From DATBMY01 sp036554605 (GTDB taxonomy: Bacteria > Acidobacteriota > Blastocatellia > UBA7656), in assembly GCA_036554605.1 (NCBI GenBank), contig DATBMY010000307.1, positions 1-12,301 on the forward strand: DNA of 12,301 nucleotides. Direction: 5' to 3'. Position 1 is the stretch's first letter. Each line of letters begins with the position of its first letter. The notes below the pieces were generated by a model. The model saw only the letters and a program-made list of their open reading frames with translations, was not told where the DNA came from and did no database searches. The position numbers were made by a program, and so were the translations under genes. Positions 6,656 through 12,301 of the stretch are shown in pieces.

Positions 6656-9600
6656 TCAGGTCGTCAATCGCGTGTATATGCCGGGCAGGCGCTCGGGCAG
6701 GCTAAGCACGTCGTCTATGATCGTATATCCGACCTCGCCGTACATATCGCGAAGCTGGTCTTCGGATTCGCGGTCGATGGTGATGCAAAACGGCGTGATC
6801 CCTTCTATGCGCGCCTGCCTGAGCGCCATGCGCGTATCTTCGCGAGCGTACCGGCTGTCGCCGTAGTCATGGTCGTAGGGCCGCCCGTCGGAAAGCACGA
6901 TGAGCAGTTTCGTGCGCGCTTCCTGCTCGCCAAGCCTCGTCGTCGCGTGGCGAATGGCCGCGCCAAGCCTGGTGTTGTTTTGATATGTGACGCCGCCTAT
7001 GCGCCTTTCGATCTCTGCCGAGTAGCTCTCCTCGAAATCCTTTATCACATAAAACTTCACATTGCGGCGCCCCTCGCTGGTAAATCCCTGCATCGAGTAA
7101 GCGTCGCCCACGGCTTCGAGCGCCTCGCTCATCAGCACCAGACCTTCTTTCTCTATGTCGATTATGCGCTGGCCTGATGGGGCGTATGGATTGCCCGGGT
7201 TCCGACCTATGGTGCGGGCGGTCGAGCTGGACATGTCGAGCAAGAACGAGACCGCCACGTCCCGTTCGCGCCGGAGCTTTCTCGTGTAAAGGCGATCGTC
7301 TATAAGGCCGCTGCTTCGCTTATCGAGGGCGTAATCAATGACCGCCTGAAGATCGTAGTCTTCGCCGTCGATCTCTCCGCGTATGCGCCGCAGGTTTTCC
7401 GGCCGCAGCAATTGAAACTGGTATCGTATCGAAGAGATGATCCCGGCATACCGGCTGCGCACGAGATCGACGAAGCTGCGCGACCCGCGTGAGCTAGCGC
7501 GCTCGATTATGCGGCACCACCGGGTGCGGTAGTCGCCCAGCTCGCGGTCCCACTCATCATAGTAGAAAGCCCTGTCGCCCTTCTCCAGGTCCTGCTCGGG
7601 CGAGTTCCCGCCCGCGTCCCGGCTATACATCTCTTGCTCGGAAGATACCTCCTGAGTCTGGCCGCTGGTCCAGAAACTGAATGGATCGTCGCGCACGTCG
7701 AGCTGCTGCCGCTGCTCGGTCTGCTCCGCCGATGCGTCGGCGACCGACGGCTCGCTGCCTTCGCCTTCTCCATCCCCGTCGCCTTTGCTCGAGTCTTCGC
7801 TTTGCGAATCGCCTTTCGAAGGCTGTTCTATGAAATAATCGTAAATATGCCGCGTAGCCATGAGCGAATCGGCGACCGTTGCCAGAGGCTGAAAGATGTA
7901 TTCCGACAGGATTCGCTCGATCTCGCCGACGACGGCAGGGAAGATCCTGCGCGCTTCGGGAGTGACGCCGCCGCAGATCGCTGATTCAAACAGCAGCTCG
8001 AAGGGGACGAGCTCGGCCGGAATATCCGTGATCTTCGGCCTGCGCTCGGTAAGGCGCGCGCGAACGAAATCAAGGTCGCGACGAATCCCCCTGTAAAGGT
8101 TCCTTAAAAGATAATCTATCCTCCCGTTCTCAATAGTGGTGAAGAGGCGCATCGCAAGCTCTTTGTTAGGATACTCGGAAAGCACCGCGTCGAAATCTAC
8201 ATCTTTCGAAAGCGCGACCTTCATTTCCGCCGGCTTTGAAATCTGCGCGCCGGCACCGCGACGGTGACTGAATGCGGACTTCGTCTCGGCCATCGCCGCC
8301 AGAGTCTCGGGAGCGTTCTTCGCGTAAGTGTCAAACTCAATCTGTCCGGCCGCGTGCGCCGCGAGCACCTTGAAGAGCCTGAAATTATCATCCTCGGTTT
8401 CGAATTCGGCGACTACCGACGGGAGGTATATCGTCTTGCCGTCGCCGATCTTTGCTTCATCCGGGATCGTTGCGAGCGACGCGACGTGCAGCGACCGGCC
8501 CGTTAGACCCTCGACGTAGAGGCGGAGAGTATGCGCGACCGAATCGAGCGTCAGCCCGCCTTCCACCTTAAAGAGCGCCTCCTGGCTCGCCTTCGATTCG
8601 AGCGCATAATATGCCTGGGTGCGGCGAGAGTTCTCGGGGTGTTTTTCAATGCCGCGCCGCGCCCATTCGCGAAACTGGCCGAGCGAGGCGGACCCGAGCG
8701 CGAGCGGGCTTGCTTTAAAGCACTCGACCGCGGCCGCCGTGTTCTTCTCGGCAATCTCTTCGACGACTTCGAGGACGGCCGAGACCACCTGCGCCCGCCT
8801 CTGCGGCCCGACCCGCGAAGAAAGCTCGGCTATAATGCGCGGGCTCTGCTTCATAAAATGGTAGCTCGCGGCGTTCCCCTGAAGCGCGACGCGCCTGGCC
8901 AGCGATGTCCATCGCTCGAAAGCCTCATCGCCCGCCATCAACAGCACGCGGCCGGCGGCCTTGAAGTACTGCAAGGCGACGCCGCCGGACCTGTCGAGGT
9001 AGGATTCCGTTATCGCGAACAGCTTCTCGAGCGCCTCGGGGCGCGCCCCTCGAATAACTTCGGGCAGCTCGGCAAAGAACTCCGTCGCCGTCCCGCCGGA
9101 TCTAAAAGCGAAGGTAGAAGTCAGCGCGAGCGAGCGAGTGACTACCCCCTCATAATTTCTACCTCTGCTCTCTTCAATCTGAGCGATGACTCTGGGTGCG
9201 GCAAGCAGAAGATCGCTGCTATGCTTCACCGAGTGGCGCGCAAGCTCCAGACAGATTGTCAAGACCTGCGCCACGTGTTCGTGGTCCGCGATTTCGCGAA
9301 TGGTATCGGGCGAGCAACTGAATGTTTCGAGCGCCGTGCTGCTCGAAAGCGCGGCCTGCTTGTTTACGAGGCGCAGGATGGGCGAGCGAAAATCGTCCGG
9401 AAGCGCCCCGAGCGTCGCCGCGCTAGCCTGGAAAAATCGTTGCGCGGATTCGGCGCTGGTGGCCGACAGCCTCTTTCCGATCTCGCCCCATACGCGCATG
9501 TCGCCACCATCGATCAGCCTGCAGACATCGGGCGCGGCCTTTAGCAACTCGACCGCGGCGCGAAGATTGGTCGCGGCGAGCGAGATGCCTATGTCGGTTA

Positions 9601-9724
9601 TCAGCAAGACCCTTTCGTAGGGGAGGACTCCAAGCCTTCTGGCTATACCTTCGAGGGTAGATGCGGCAATGCCTTTGAACGGCGTCTTCAGTCTTCTTTT
9701 CACCTCTTTTTCCATCGATTCCAT
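6656..9724 (-). CDS. NorD/CbbO-like VWA-domain protein with N-terminal helical repeats
   Basis: 1022 residues, much longer than typical NorD proteins. The C-terminal part (about 822-1022) is a von Willebrand factor A domain with a full MIDAS: DMSSS (D830, S832, S834), the NNTRLG threonine (T918) and LSDG (D946). Before it come a region like the NorD/CbbO core (about 390-630), a Ser/Asp/Glu/Gly/Gln-rich linker (634-715) and YDEWDRELGDYRTRWCRI (722-739), a characteristic stretch of this family. Residues 50-350 form about eight degenerate units of roughly 37 residues with the pattern A-x-x-x-F-F-x-A-x-P-x-x-I, probably an alpha-solenoid. Family members act with a MoxR-type AAA+ ATPase (NorQ/CbbQ) to insert metals or remodel enzymes; no such ATPase is in this window. 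ATG 9724 is taken as start; ATG 9715 (residue 4) is an alternative. Neither has a clear Shine-Dalgarno. No signal peptide is seen, so it is likely cytoplasmic. Confidence 0.85.
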   Translation of the reverse strand: MESMEKEVKRRLKTPFKGIAASTLEGIARRLGVLPYERVLLITDIGISLAATNLRAAVELLKAAPDVCRLIDGGDMRVWGEIGKRLSATSAESAQRFFQASAATLGALPDDFRSPILRLVNKQAALSSSTALETFSCSPDTIREIADHEHVAQVLTICLELARHSVKHSSDLLLAAPRVIAQIEESRGRNYEGVVTRSLALTSTFAFRSGGTATEFFAELPEVIRGARPEALEKLFAITESYLDRSGGVALQYFKAAGRVLLMAGDEAFERWTSLARRVALQGNAASYHFMKQSPRIIAELSSRVGPQRRAQVVSAVLEVVEEIAEKNTAAAVECFKASPLALGSASLGQFREWARRGIEKHPENSRRTQAYYALESKASQEALFKVEGGLTLDSVAHTLRLYVEGLTGRSLHVASLATIPDEAKIGDGKTIYLPSVVAEFETEDDNFRLFKVLAAHAAGQIEFDTYAKNAPETLAAMAETKSAFSHRRGAGAQISKPAEMKVALSKDVDFDAVLSEYPNKELAMRLFTTIENGRIDYLLRNLYRGIRRDLDFVRARLTERRPKITDIPAELVPFELLFESAICGGVTPEARRIFPAVVGEIERILSEYIFQPLATVADSLMATRHIYDYFIEQPSKGDSQSEDSSKGDGDGEGEGSEPSVADASAEQTEQRQQLDVRDDPFSFWTSGQTQEVSSEQEMYSRDAGGNSPEQDLEKGDRAFYYDEWDRELGDYRTRWCRIIERASSRGSRSFVDLVRSRYAGIISSIRYQFQLLRPENLRRIRGEIDGEDYDLQAVIDYALDKRSSGLIDDRLYTRKLRRERDVAVSFLLDMSSSTARTIGRNPGNPYAPSGQRIIDIEKEGLVLMSEALEAVGDAYSMQGFTSEGRRNVKFYVIKDFEESYSAEIERRIGGVTYQNNTRLGAAIRHATTRLGEQEARTKLLIVLSDGRPYDHDYGDSRYAREDTRMALRQARIEGITPFCITIDRESEDQLRDMYGEVGYTIIDDVLSLPERLPGIYTRLTT

Positions 9725-9734
9725 TACTGGCTAC

Positions 9735-9740
9735 ATAATA
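9735..9740 (-). promoter_or_regulatory. Candidate -10 box TATTAT for the VWA gene
   Basis: Minus-strand TATTAT ends 10 nt before ATG 9724. The best -35 is only TTATGT (9759-9764, 18-nt spacer). If it is used, the mRNA would have a leader of about 4 nt, consistent with the missing Shine-Dalgarno. Weak evidence. Confidence 0.25.
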
Positions 9741-9797
9741 CCAGAACTACTTCGCGCCACATAAATCGGTGAGGGCATGGCCGGATCGATTTTAAAA

Positions 9798-9831
9798 CCC
9801 TTTCGCCCCCTCGCCTCTTCACCCCCTTCAC
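9798..9831. repeat. Pyrimidine-rich low-complexity tract between divergent genes
   Basis: This stretch is almost entirely C/T on the plus strand, with imperfect repeats of TCGCCCCC and TTCACCCCC; the minus strand therefore carries several G-tracts. It lies between the VWA gene and the MFS transporter, upstream of both starts. Confidence 0.5.
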
Positions 9832-9844
9832 GGTTTTCAGGCTA

Positions 9845-9873
9845 TTGCCATAAGCGGGCGGGCTCCACATAAT
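9845..9873 (+). promoter_or_regulatory. Sigma-70-like promoter of the MFS transporter
   Basis: TTGCCA (9845-9850) and CATAAT (9868-9873) are separated by exactly 17 nt; each differs from consensus at one base. Transcription would begin near 9880, giving a leader of about 25 nt that contains the GGAG ribosome binding site. Confidence 0.62.
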
Positions 9874-9888
9874 AGCGGCTTATTGCTA
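9845..9888. promoter_or_regulatory. Candidate operator: imperfect inverted repeat around the MFS promoter
   Basis: TTGCCATAAGC (9845-9855) and the reverse complement of 9878-9888 (TAGCAATAAGC) agree at 9 of 11 positions, with ATAAGC/GCTTAT exact. The arms overlap the -35 box and the expected transcription start, as expected for a repressor site. The regulator is unknown; the arms do not resemble the FadR site further downstream. Confidence 0.35.
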
Positions 9889-9904
9889 AAAGAACGGAGC
9901 CTCG

Positions 9905-11452
9905 ATGATCGCAGAAGAGAAAGATAGAGCAAGCGCGCCCGGCGACGCGCTCAAGGGAGCGGAGCCGGCCGGCCGAGCCGGCATATGGAAGGTAATTATC
10001 GCCTCGGCCGTCGGGACGATGATCGAATGGTACGACTTTTATATCTTCGGCAGCCTTGCGACGGTCATATCGCCGCTCTTTTACCCGAGGGGCGATGAGA
10101 CGCTCGCCCTGATCGCTTACCTGTCGACTTTCGCGGTCGGGTTTATAGTTCGCCCTTTCGGAGCATTATTTTTCGGGCGGGTGGGCGACCTGGTAGGCCG
10201 CAAGTATGCCTTCCTGGTAACTCTGCTGATCATGGGCGGCGCAACCGCGCTGATAGGCTTCCTCCCGACTTATGAGACGATAGGCATGGCGGCGCCGATC
10301 ATCCTGCTTTTGATAAGGGTTCTTCAAGGGTTGGCTCTTGGCGGCGAATACGGGGGCGCGGCCGTTTACGTGGCCGAGCATGTGCCGGACGAGAGGCGCG
10401 GGTTCTATACGAGCTTTATACAGATCACCGCCACGCTCGGATTATTTCTCTCTCTGGCCGTCATCCTCACGGTACAAAACGCGATGACCAGAGAGAGCTT
10501 CGGCGCGTGGGGGTGGCGCATACCATTTCTGATATCGATCTTTCTGGTTGGCATATCTCTCTACATAAGGCTGCGGATGAAAGAGTCGCCGATCTTCCAG
10601 CATATCAAAGGCGCGGGGATGACTTCGGCGAGACCTCTGAAAGAGGCATTCACGCAGTGGGAGAACCTCAAGCGGGTGCTTATATCGCTCTTCGGCGCGA
10701 CGGCGGGGCAGGGAGTTGTGTGGTACACGGGCCAGTTCTACGCGCTCTTTTATCTACAGACAATACTGAATGTGAACGGAACTTCGGCAAACCACATTGT
10801 AGCGGTCGCGCTGCTGCTGGGTATGCCGTTCTTCGTCCTCTTCGGCGCGCTATCGGATCGATTTGGCCGAAAGCGAATTATGATGGCGGGGTGCGCGCTC
10901 GCGGCGATCTCTTACATACCGATATACAGGTTGATGCAGGCAGTAGCCGGATCGAACGTCGTCACGGCGGGCTCACAGAAGAATCCCGTTACTGGGGCAA
11001 TCAGCCTGACGCCTCAGACAATGGTCGAAGGCGATTTAAGACCCGCCCCCGAGGTTCTGCCTTTCACCGGGTTTACCGATCTTATGACCGACCCCGTGGC
11101 CTGGATGCTCATCGCGCTTATCTTCGTGCAGGTCCTGTTCGTCACGATGGTGTATGGGCCGATAGCTGCGTACCTTGTTGAAGCCTTCCCCGCGAAGATA
11201 CGTTACACGGCGCTGTCGCTCCCATACCATATCGGGAACGGGGTATTCGGCGGGCTCTTGCCGCTAATAGGCTTATGGGTCGTGGCCCAGACGGGAAATA
11301 TTTACGCCGGTCTATACTATCCGATCGCGATAGCCGGGCTCACATTTATCGTCGGCTCAATCCTTTTAAAAGAGACGAACCGCGTGCAGATCTGGGACGA
11401 AGTGCGCAACCAGGGGTCTGGGGCCGGGGGCCGGGGGTCAGGGATCGGATAG
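9905..11452 (+). CDS. MFS transporter, metabolite:H+ symporter (MHS) type
   Basis: 515 residues with about 12 predicted membrane helices (first at about 30-55, last at about 468-487). MHS-family marks are GTMIEWYDFYIFG (37-49), the motif A copies GRVGDLVGRK (91-100) and GALSDRFGRKR (314-324), and RVLQGLALGGEYGG (138-151). It is a proton-coupled inner-membrane importer of small organic acids or osmolytes; the family covers proline/betaine, shikimate, citrate and dicarboxylates, and the substrate cannot be chosen from sequence. It is longer than the usual 420-460 residues because of a loop of about 50 residues (348-397) before helix 10 and a Gly-rich tail. ATG 9905 has GGAG (9896-9899) 5 nt upstream. 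The last 13 or so residues (GSGAGGRGSGIG) are encoded by a G-rich repeat, so the gene probably read into inserted or expanded repeat DNA. fadR follows 176 nt downstream on the same strand. Confidence 0.9.
   Translation: MIAEEKDRASAPGDALKGAEPAGRAGIWKVIIASAVGTMIEWYDFYIFGSLATVISPLFYPRGDETLALIAYLSTFAVGFIVRPFGALFFGRVGDLVGRKYAFLVTLLIMGGATALIGFLPTYETIGMAAPIILLLIRVLQGLALGGEYGGAAVYVAEHVPDERRGFYTSFIQITATLGLFLSLAVILTVQNAMTRESFGAWGWRIPFLISIFLVGISLYIRLRMKESPIFQHIKGAGMTSARPLKEAFTQWENLKRVLISLFGATAGQGVVWYTGQFYALFYLQTILNVNGTSANHIVAVALLLGMPFFVLFGALSDRFGRKRIMMAGCALAAISYIPIYRLMQAVAGSNVVTAGSQKNPVTGAISLTPQTMVEGDLRPAPEVLPFTGFTDLMTDPVAWMLIALIFVQVLFVTMVYGPIAAYLVEAFPAKIRYTALSLPYHIGNGVFGGLLPLIGLWVVAQTGNIYAGLYYPIAIAGLTFIVGSILLKETNRVQIWDEVRNQGSGAGGRGSGIG
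11413..11443 (+). repeat. G-rich repeat with G-quadruplex potential at the transporter stop
   Basis: Five G-runs (GGGG at 11413, GGGG at 11420, GGGGG at 11426, GGGGG at 11433, GGG at 11441) are separated by loops of 2-3 nt. This satisfies the usual G3+N1-7 quadruplex pattern on the plus (coding) strand. It lies wholly inside the last codons of the MFS gene. Confidence 0.6.
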
Positions 11453-11555
11453 GGAACAGGTGACAGCTTCTAGGGTACAGTCAATCTCTCCATCTCAAAT
11501 CCGCCATTCCAATTTTCAAACGCTATTTCACAAACAAGCCCCGGCCCCCGGCCCC
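11420..11555. repeat. 17-bp perfect GC inverted repeat spanning the MFS-fadR spacer
   Basis: GGGGCCGGGGGCCGGGG (11420-11436) is the exact reverse complement of 11539-11555; the arms are 102 nt apart. The interior has short decayed repeats (for example AATCTCTCCATCTCAAATCC around 11483-11502). The right arm is followed by TGTTTTC, but the large loop makes a standard intrinsic terminator doubtful. It may be a dispersed intergenic repeat element or a long-range RNA stem. Confidence 0.65.
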
Positions 11556-11565
11556 TGTTTTCTAC

Positions 11566-11594
11566 TTGCATTAGCGGTCAAAATGGCGTAAAAG
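11566..11594 (+). promoter_or_regulatory. Candidate fadR promoter
   Basis: TTGCAT (11566-11571) and TAAAAG (11589-11594) are 17 nt apart. The hexamers match consensus only 3/6 and 4/6, but the FadR-like operator begins at the next base, so a bound repressor would cover the transcription start. Confidence 0.38.
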
Positions 11595-11614
11595 ATGAAT
11601 GAACAATCATTCAT
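11595..11614. promoter_or_regulatory. FadR operator: perfect 8-bp inverted repeat
   Basis: ATGAATGA (11595-11602), spacer ACAA, TCATTCAT (11607-11614): the arms are perfectly complementary. The Bacillus subtilis FadR consensus, as I recall it, is TGAATGA-MTAN-TCATTCA; this site differs only in the second spacer base. It lies just before the regulator's ribosome binding site, so autorepression relieved by long-chain acyl-CoA is the natural reading (inference from the Bacillus protein). Confidence 0.82.
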
Positions 11615-11619
11615 TTTTT

Positions 11620-11625
11620 GAGGAG
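11620..11625 (+). promoter_or_regulatory. Shine-Dalgarno GAGGAG that decides the fadR start
   Basis: GAGGAG lies just upstream of ATG 11629. An in-frame ATG at 11599 lies inside the operator and has no ribosome binding site, so 11629 is preferred. Confidence 0.65.
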
Positions 11626-11628
11626 CTA

Positions 11629-12246
11629 ATGGCAACCGTAAAGAAGGCTGCTCAGTCGAGGGAAAAGGCCAACGGCAAGTATAAGGCTATACTTCGCGCG
11701 GCGATAAAAGTATTCGCGCGCAGCGGTTTCTTCAATTCCAAGGTCGCCGATGTGGCGCGCGAAGCCGGGGTGGCCGACGGCACGGTCTATTTATACTTCA
11801 AGAACAAGGACGACATACTGGTCTCTATCTTCAATCATGTCATGGATGAGGCGCTCACAAACGGGCGCGCTCGTCTCGAAGATGTGCGCGAGCCGGTCGA
11901 TAAGCTCAAGCGCATAGTTCACGCGCACCTCGACCGCCTGGGGCGGGACCGCAACCTCGCAGTCGTCTTCCAGGTAGAGTTAAGGAGCTCGACAAAGTTC
12001 ATGGAGCAATTCTCGGCCACAAAAGTGACCGAGTATCTCGACATGATTGGCGGGGTAATCCTCGAGGGGCAGCGTAAGGGGGTATTCAGGAAGGGGCTCA
12101 ACACCAAGATCGTCGCGAAGATACTCTTCGGCGCGCTCGACGAGATGGCGACAAACTGGGTGCTGAGCGGGCGCCGGTACGGTCTTGTATCGATGGCCGA
12201 CCCGGTCATCGACGTTCTGCTACACGGTGTAGCCGCGGGCGAATAA
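11629..12246 (+). CDS. fadR: TetR-family fatty-acid degradation repressor, FadR (Bacillus type)
   Basis: 205 residues from ATG 11629. Residues 15-62 are the TetR DNA-binding domain: ILRAAIKVFARSGF, then the helix-turn-helix SKVADVAREAGVADGTVYLYF (38-58), followed by KNKDDILVSIF. From memory this region is nearly the same as in B. subtilis FadR (AGVADGT-YLYFKNK-DIL-S-F), and the similarity continues in the ligand domain (NLAVVFQVELR, 109-119; FGALDEMATNWVLS, 167-180). Bacillus and Thermus homologues repress beta-oxidation genes and release DNA when they bind long-chain acyl-CoA. Here a near-consensus FadR site stands directly in front of the gene, supporting both identity and autoregulation. 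The next gene starts 30 nt downstream and may belong to the same operon. A longer reading from ATG 11599 would add 10 residues encoded by the operator and is less likely. Confidence 0.88.
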   Translation: MATVKKAAQSREKANGKYKAILRAAIKVFARSGFFNSKVADVAREAGVADGTVYLYFKNKDDILVSIFNHVMDEALTNGRARLEDVREPVDKLKRIVHAHLDRLGRDRNLAVVFQVELRSSTKFMEQFSATKVTEYLDMIGGVILEGQRKGVFRKGLNTKIVAKILFGALDEMATNWVLSGRRYGLVSMADPVIDVLLHGVAAGE

Positions 12247-12276
12247 TCGGCTGGAATAGATTATGAGAAGGGCAAA

Positions 12277-12301
12277 ATGAGCAAAGAGCCTCGAACATTG
12301 A
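12277..12301 (+). CDS. Start of a downstream gene, product unknown (first 8 codons)
   Basis: ATG at 12277 with AGAAGGG (12266-12272) 4 nt upstream opens MSKEPRTL and runs off the right edge. It lies 30 nt after the fadR stop, so co-transcription is likely. In other genomes fadR sits beside acyl-CoA ligase, acyl-CoA dehydrogenase or ETF genes; that would fit here but eight residues cannot show it. Confidence 0.5.

Noticed and set aside
8531..9544. Long plus-strand open frame (337 codons) opposite the VWA gene
   Set aside because: It is antisense to a gene with clear NorD/VWA motifs and shows an Arg-rich, motif-free composition typical of a shadow frame in GC-rich DNA.
6656..9724. A nitric oxide reductase or Rubisco activation cluster (norD/cbbO)
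   Set aside because: No norB/norC, cbbL/cbbS or NorQ/CbbQ gene is present in the window, so only family similarity can be claimed.
10507..11181. Plus-strand open frame (224 codons) inside the MFS gene in another frame
   Set aside because: The MFS frame carries all transporter motifs; this one is a low-hydrophobicity shadow.

Overview
The window comes from a GC-rich bacterial chromosome. My best guess is Acidobacteriota, possibly class Blastocatellia. This rests on gene content (exported methyltransferase and MBL-fold proteins, a very large NorD-like VWA protein, a Bacillus-type FadR with its own operator), on G-rich intergenic repeats and on frequent ATA/AGG codons in GC-rich genes. It is an inference, not a proven assignment. 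I see no rRNA, tRNA, CRISPR array, transposase or phage gene.

The left three quarters (1-9724) is a run of six genes, all on the minus strand. In transcription order they are: a 1022-residue NorD-like VWA protein with an N-terminal helical-repeat region (6656-9724); a PlsC-like acyltransferase only 3 nt downstream (5789-6652); a fused GT2 glycosyltransferase/methyltransferase (4259-5704); a polytopic GT-C-like 'PTPS-related' membrane protein with an unusual extra C-terminal module (2013-4184); an exported MBL-fold hydrolase with a LolA-like front domain (212-1789); and the first 54 codons of an exported protein, probably a methyltransferase (1-162). The spacers are 3, 84, 74, 223 and 49 nt. 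The first four genes may therefore be an operon, and the last two may form a separate unit. The acyltransferase, GT2/methyltransferase and GT-C-like genes together suggest lipid or lipid-linked sugar work at the inner membrane.

The right quarter (9905-12301) is on the plus strand: an MHS-type MFS transporter with a good sigma-70 promoter framed by an inverted repeat, a TetR-family FadR-type regulator, and the first eight codons of a downstream gene. FadR is preceded by a perfect 8-bp inverted repeat that is nearly the Bacillus FadR operator. This points to autoregulated control of fatty-acid degradation in response to acyl-CoA. A 17-bp perfect GC inverted repeat with G-quadruplex potential lies between the transporter and fadR and runs into the transporter's stop codon.

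The most interesting items are the FadR operator, the orphan NorD-like protein with eight degenerate helical repeats linked to an acyltransferase, the GT2/methyltransferase fusion beside a GT-C protein with an extra periplasmic domain, and the G-rich inverted repeat. I did not find a clearly new defence or mobile system.
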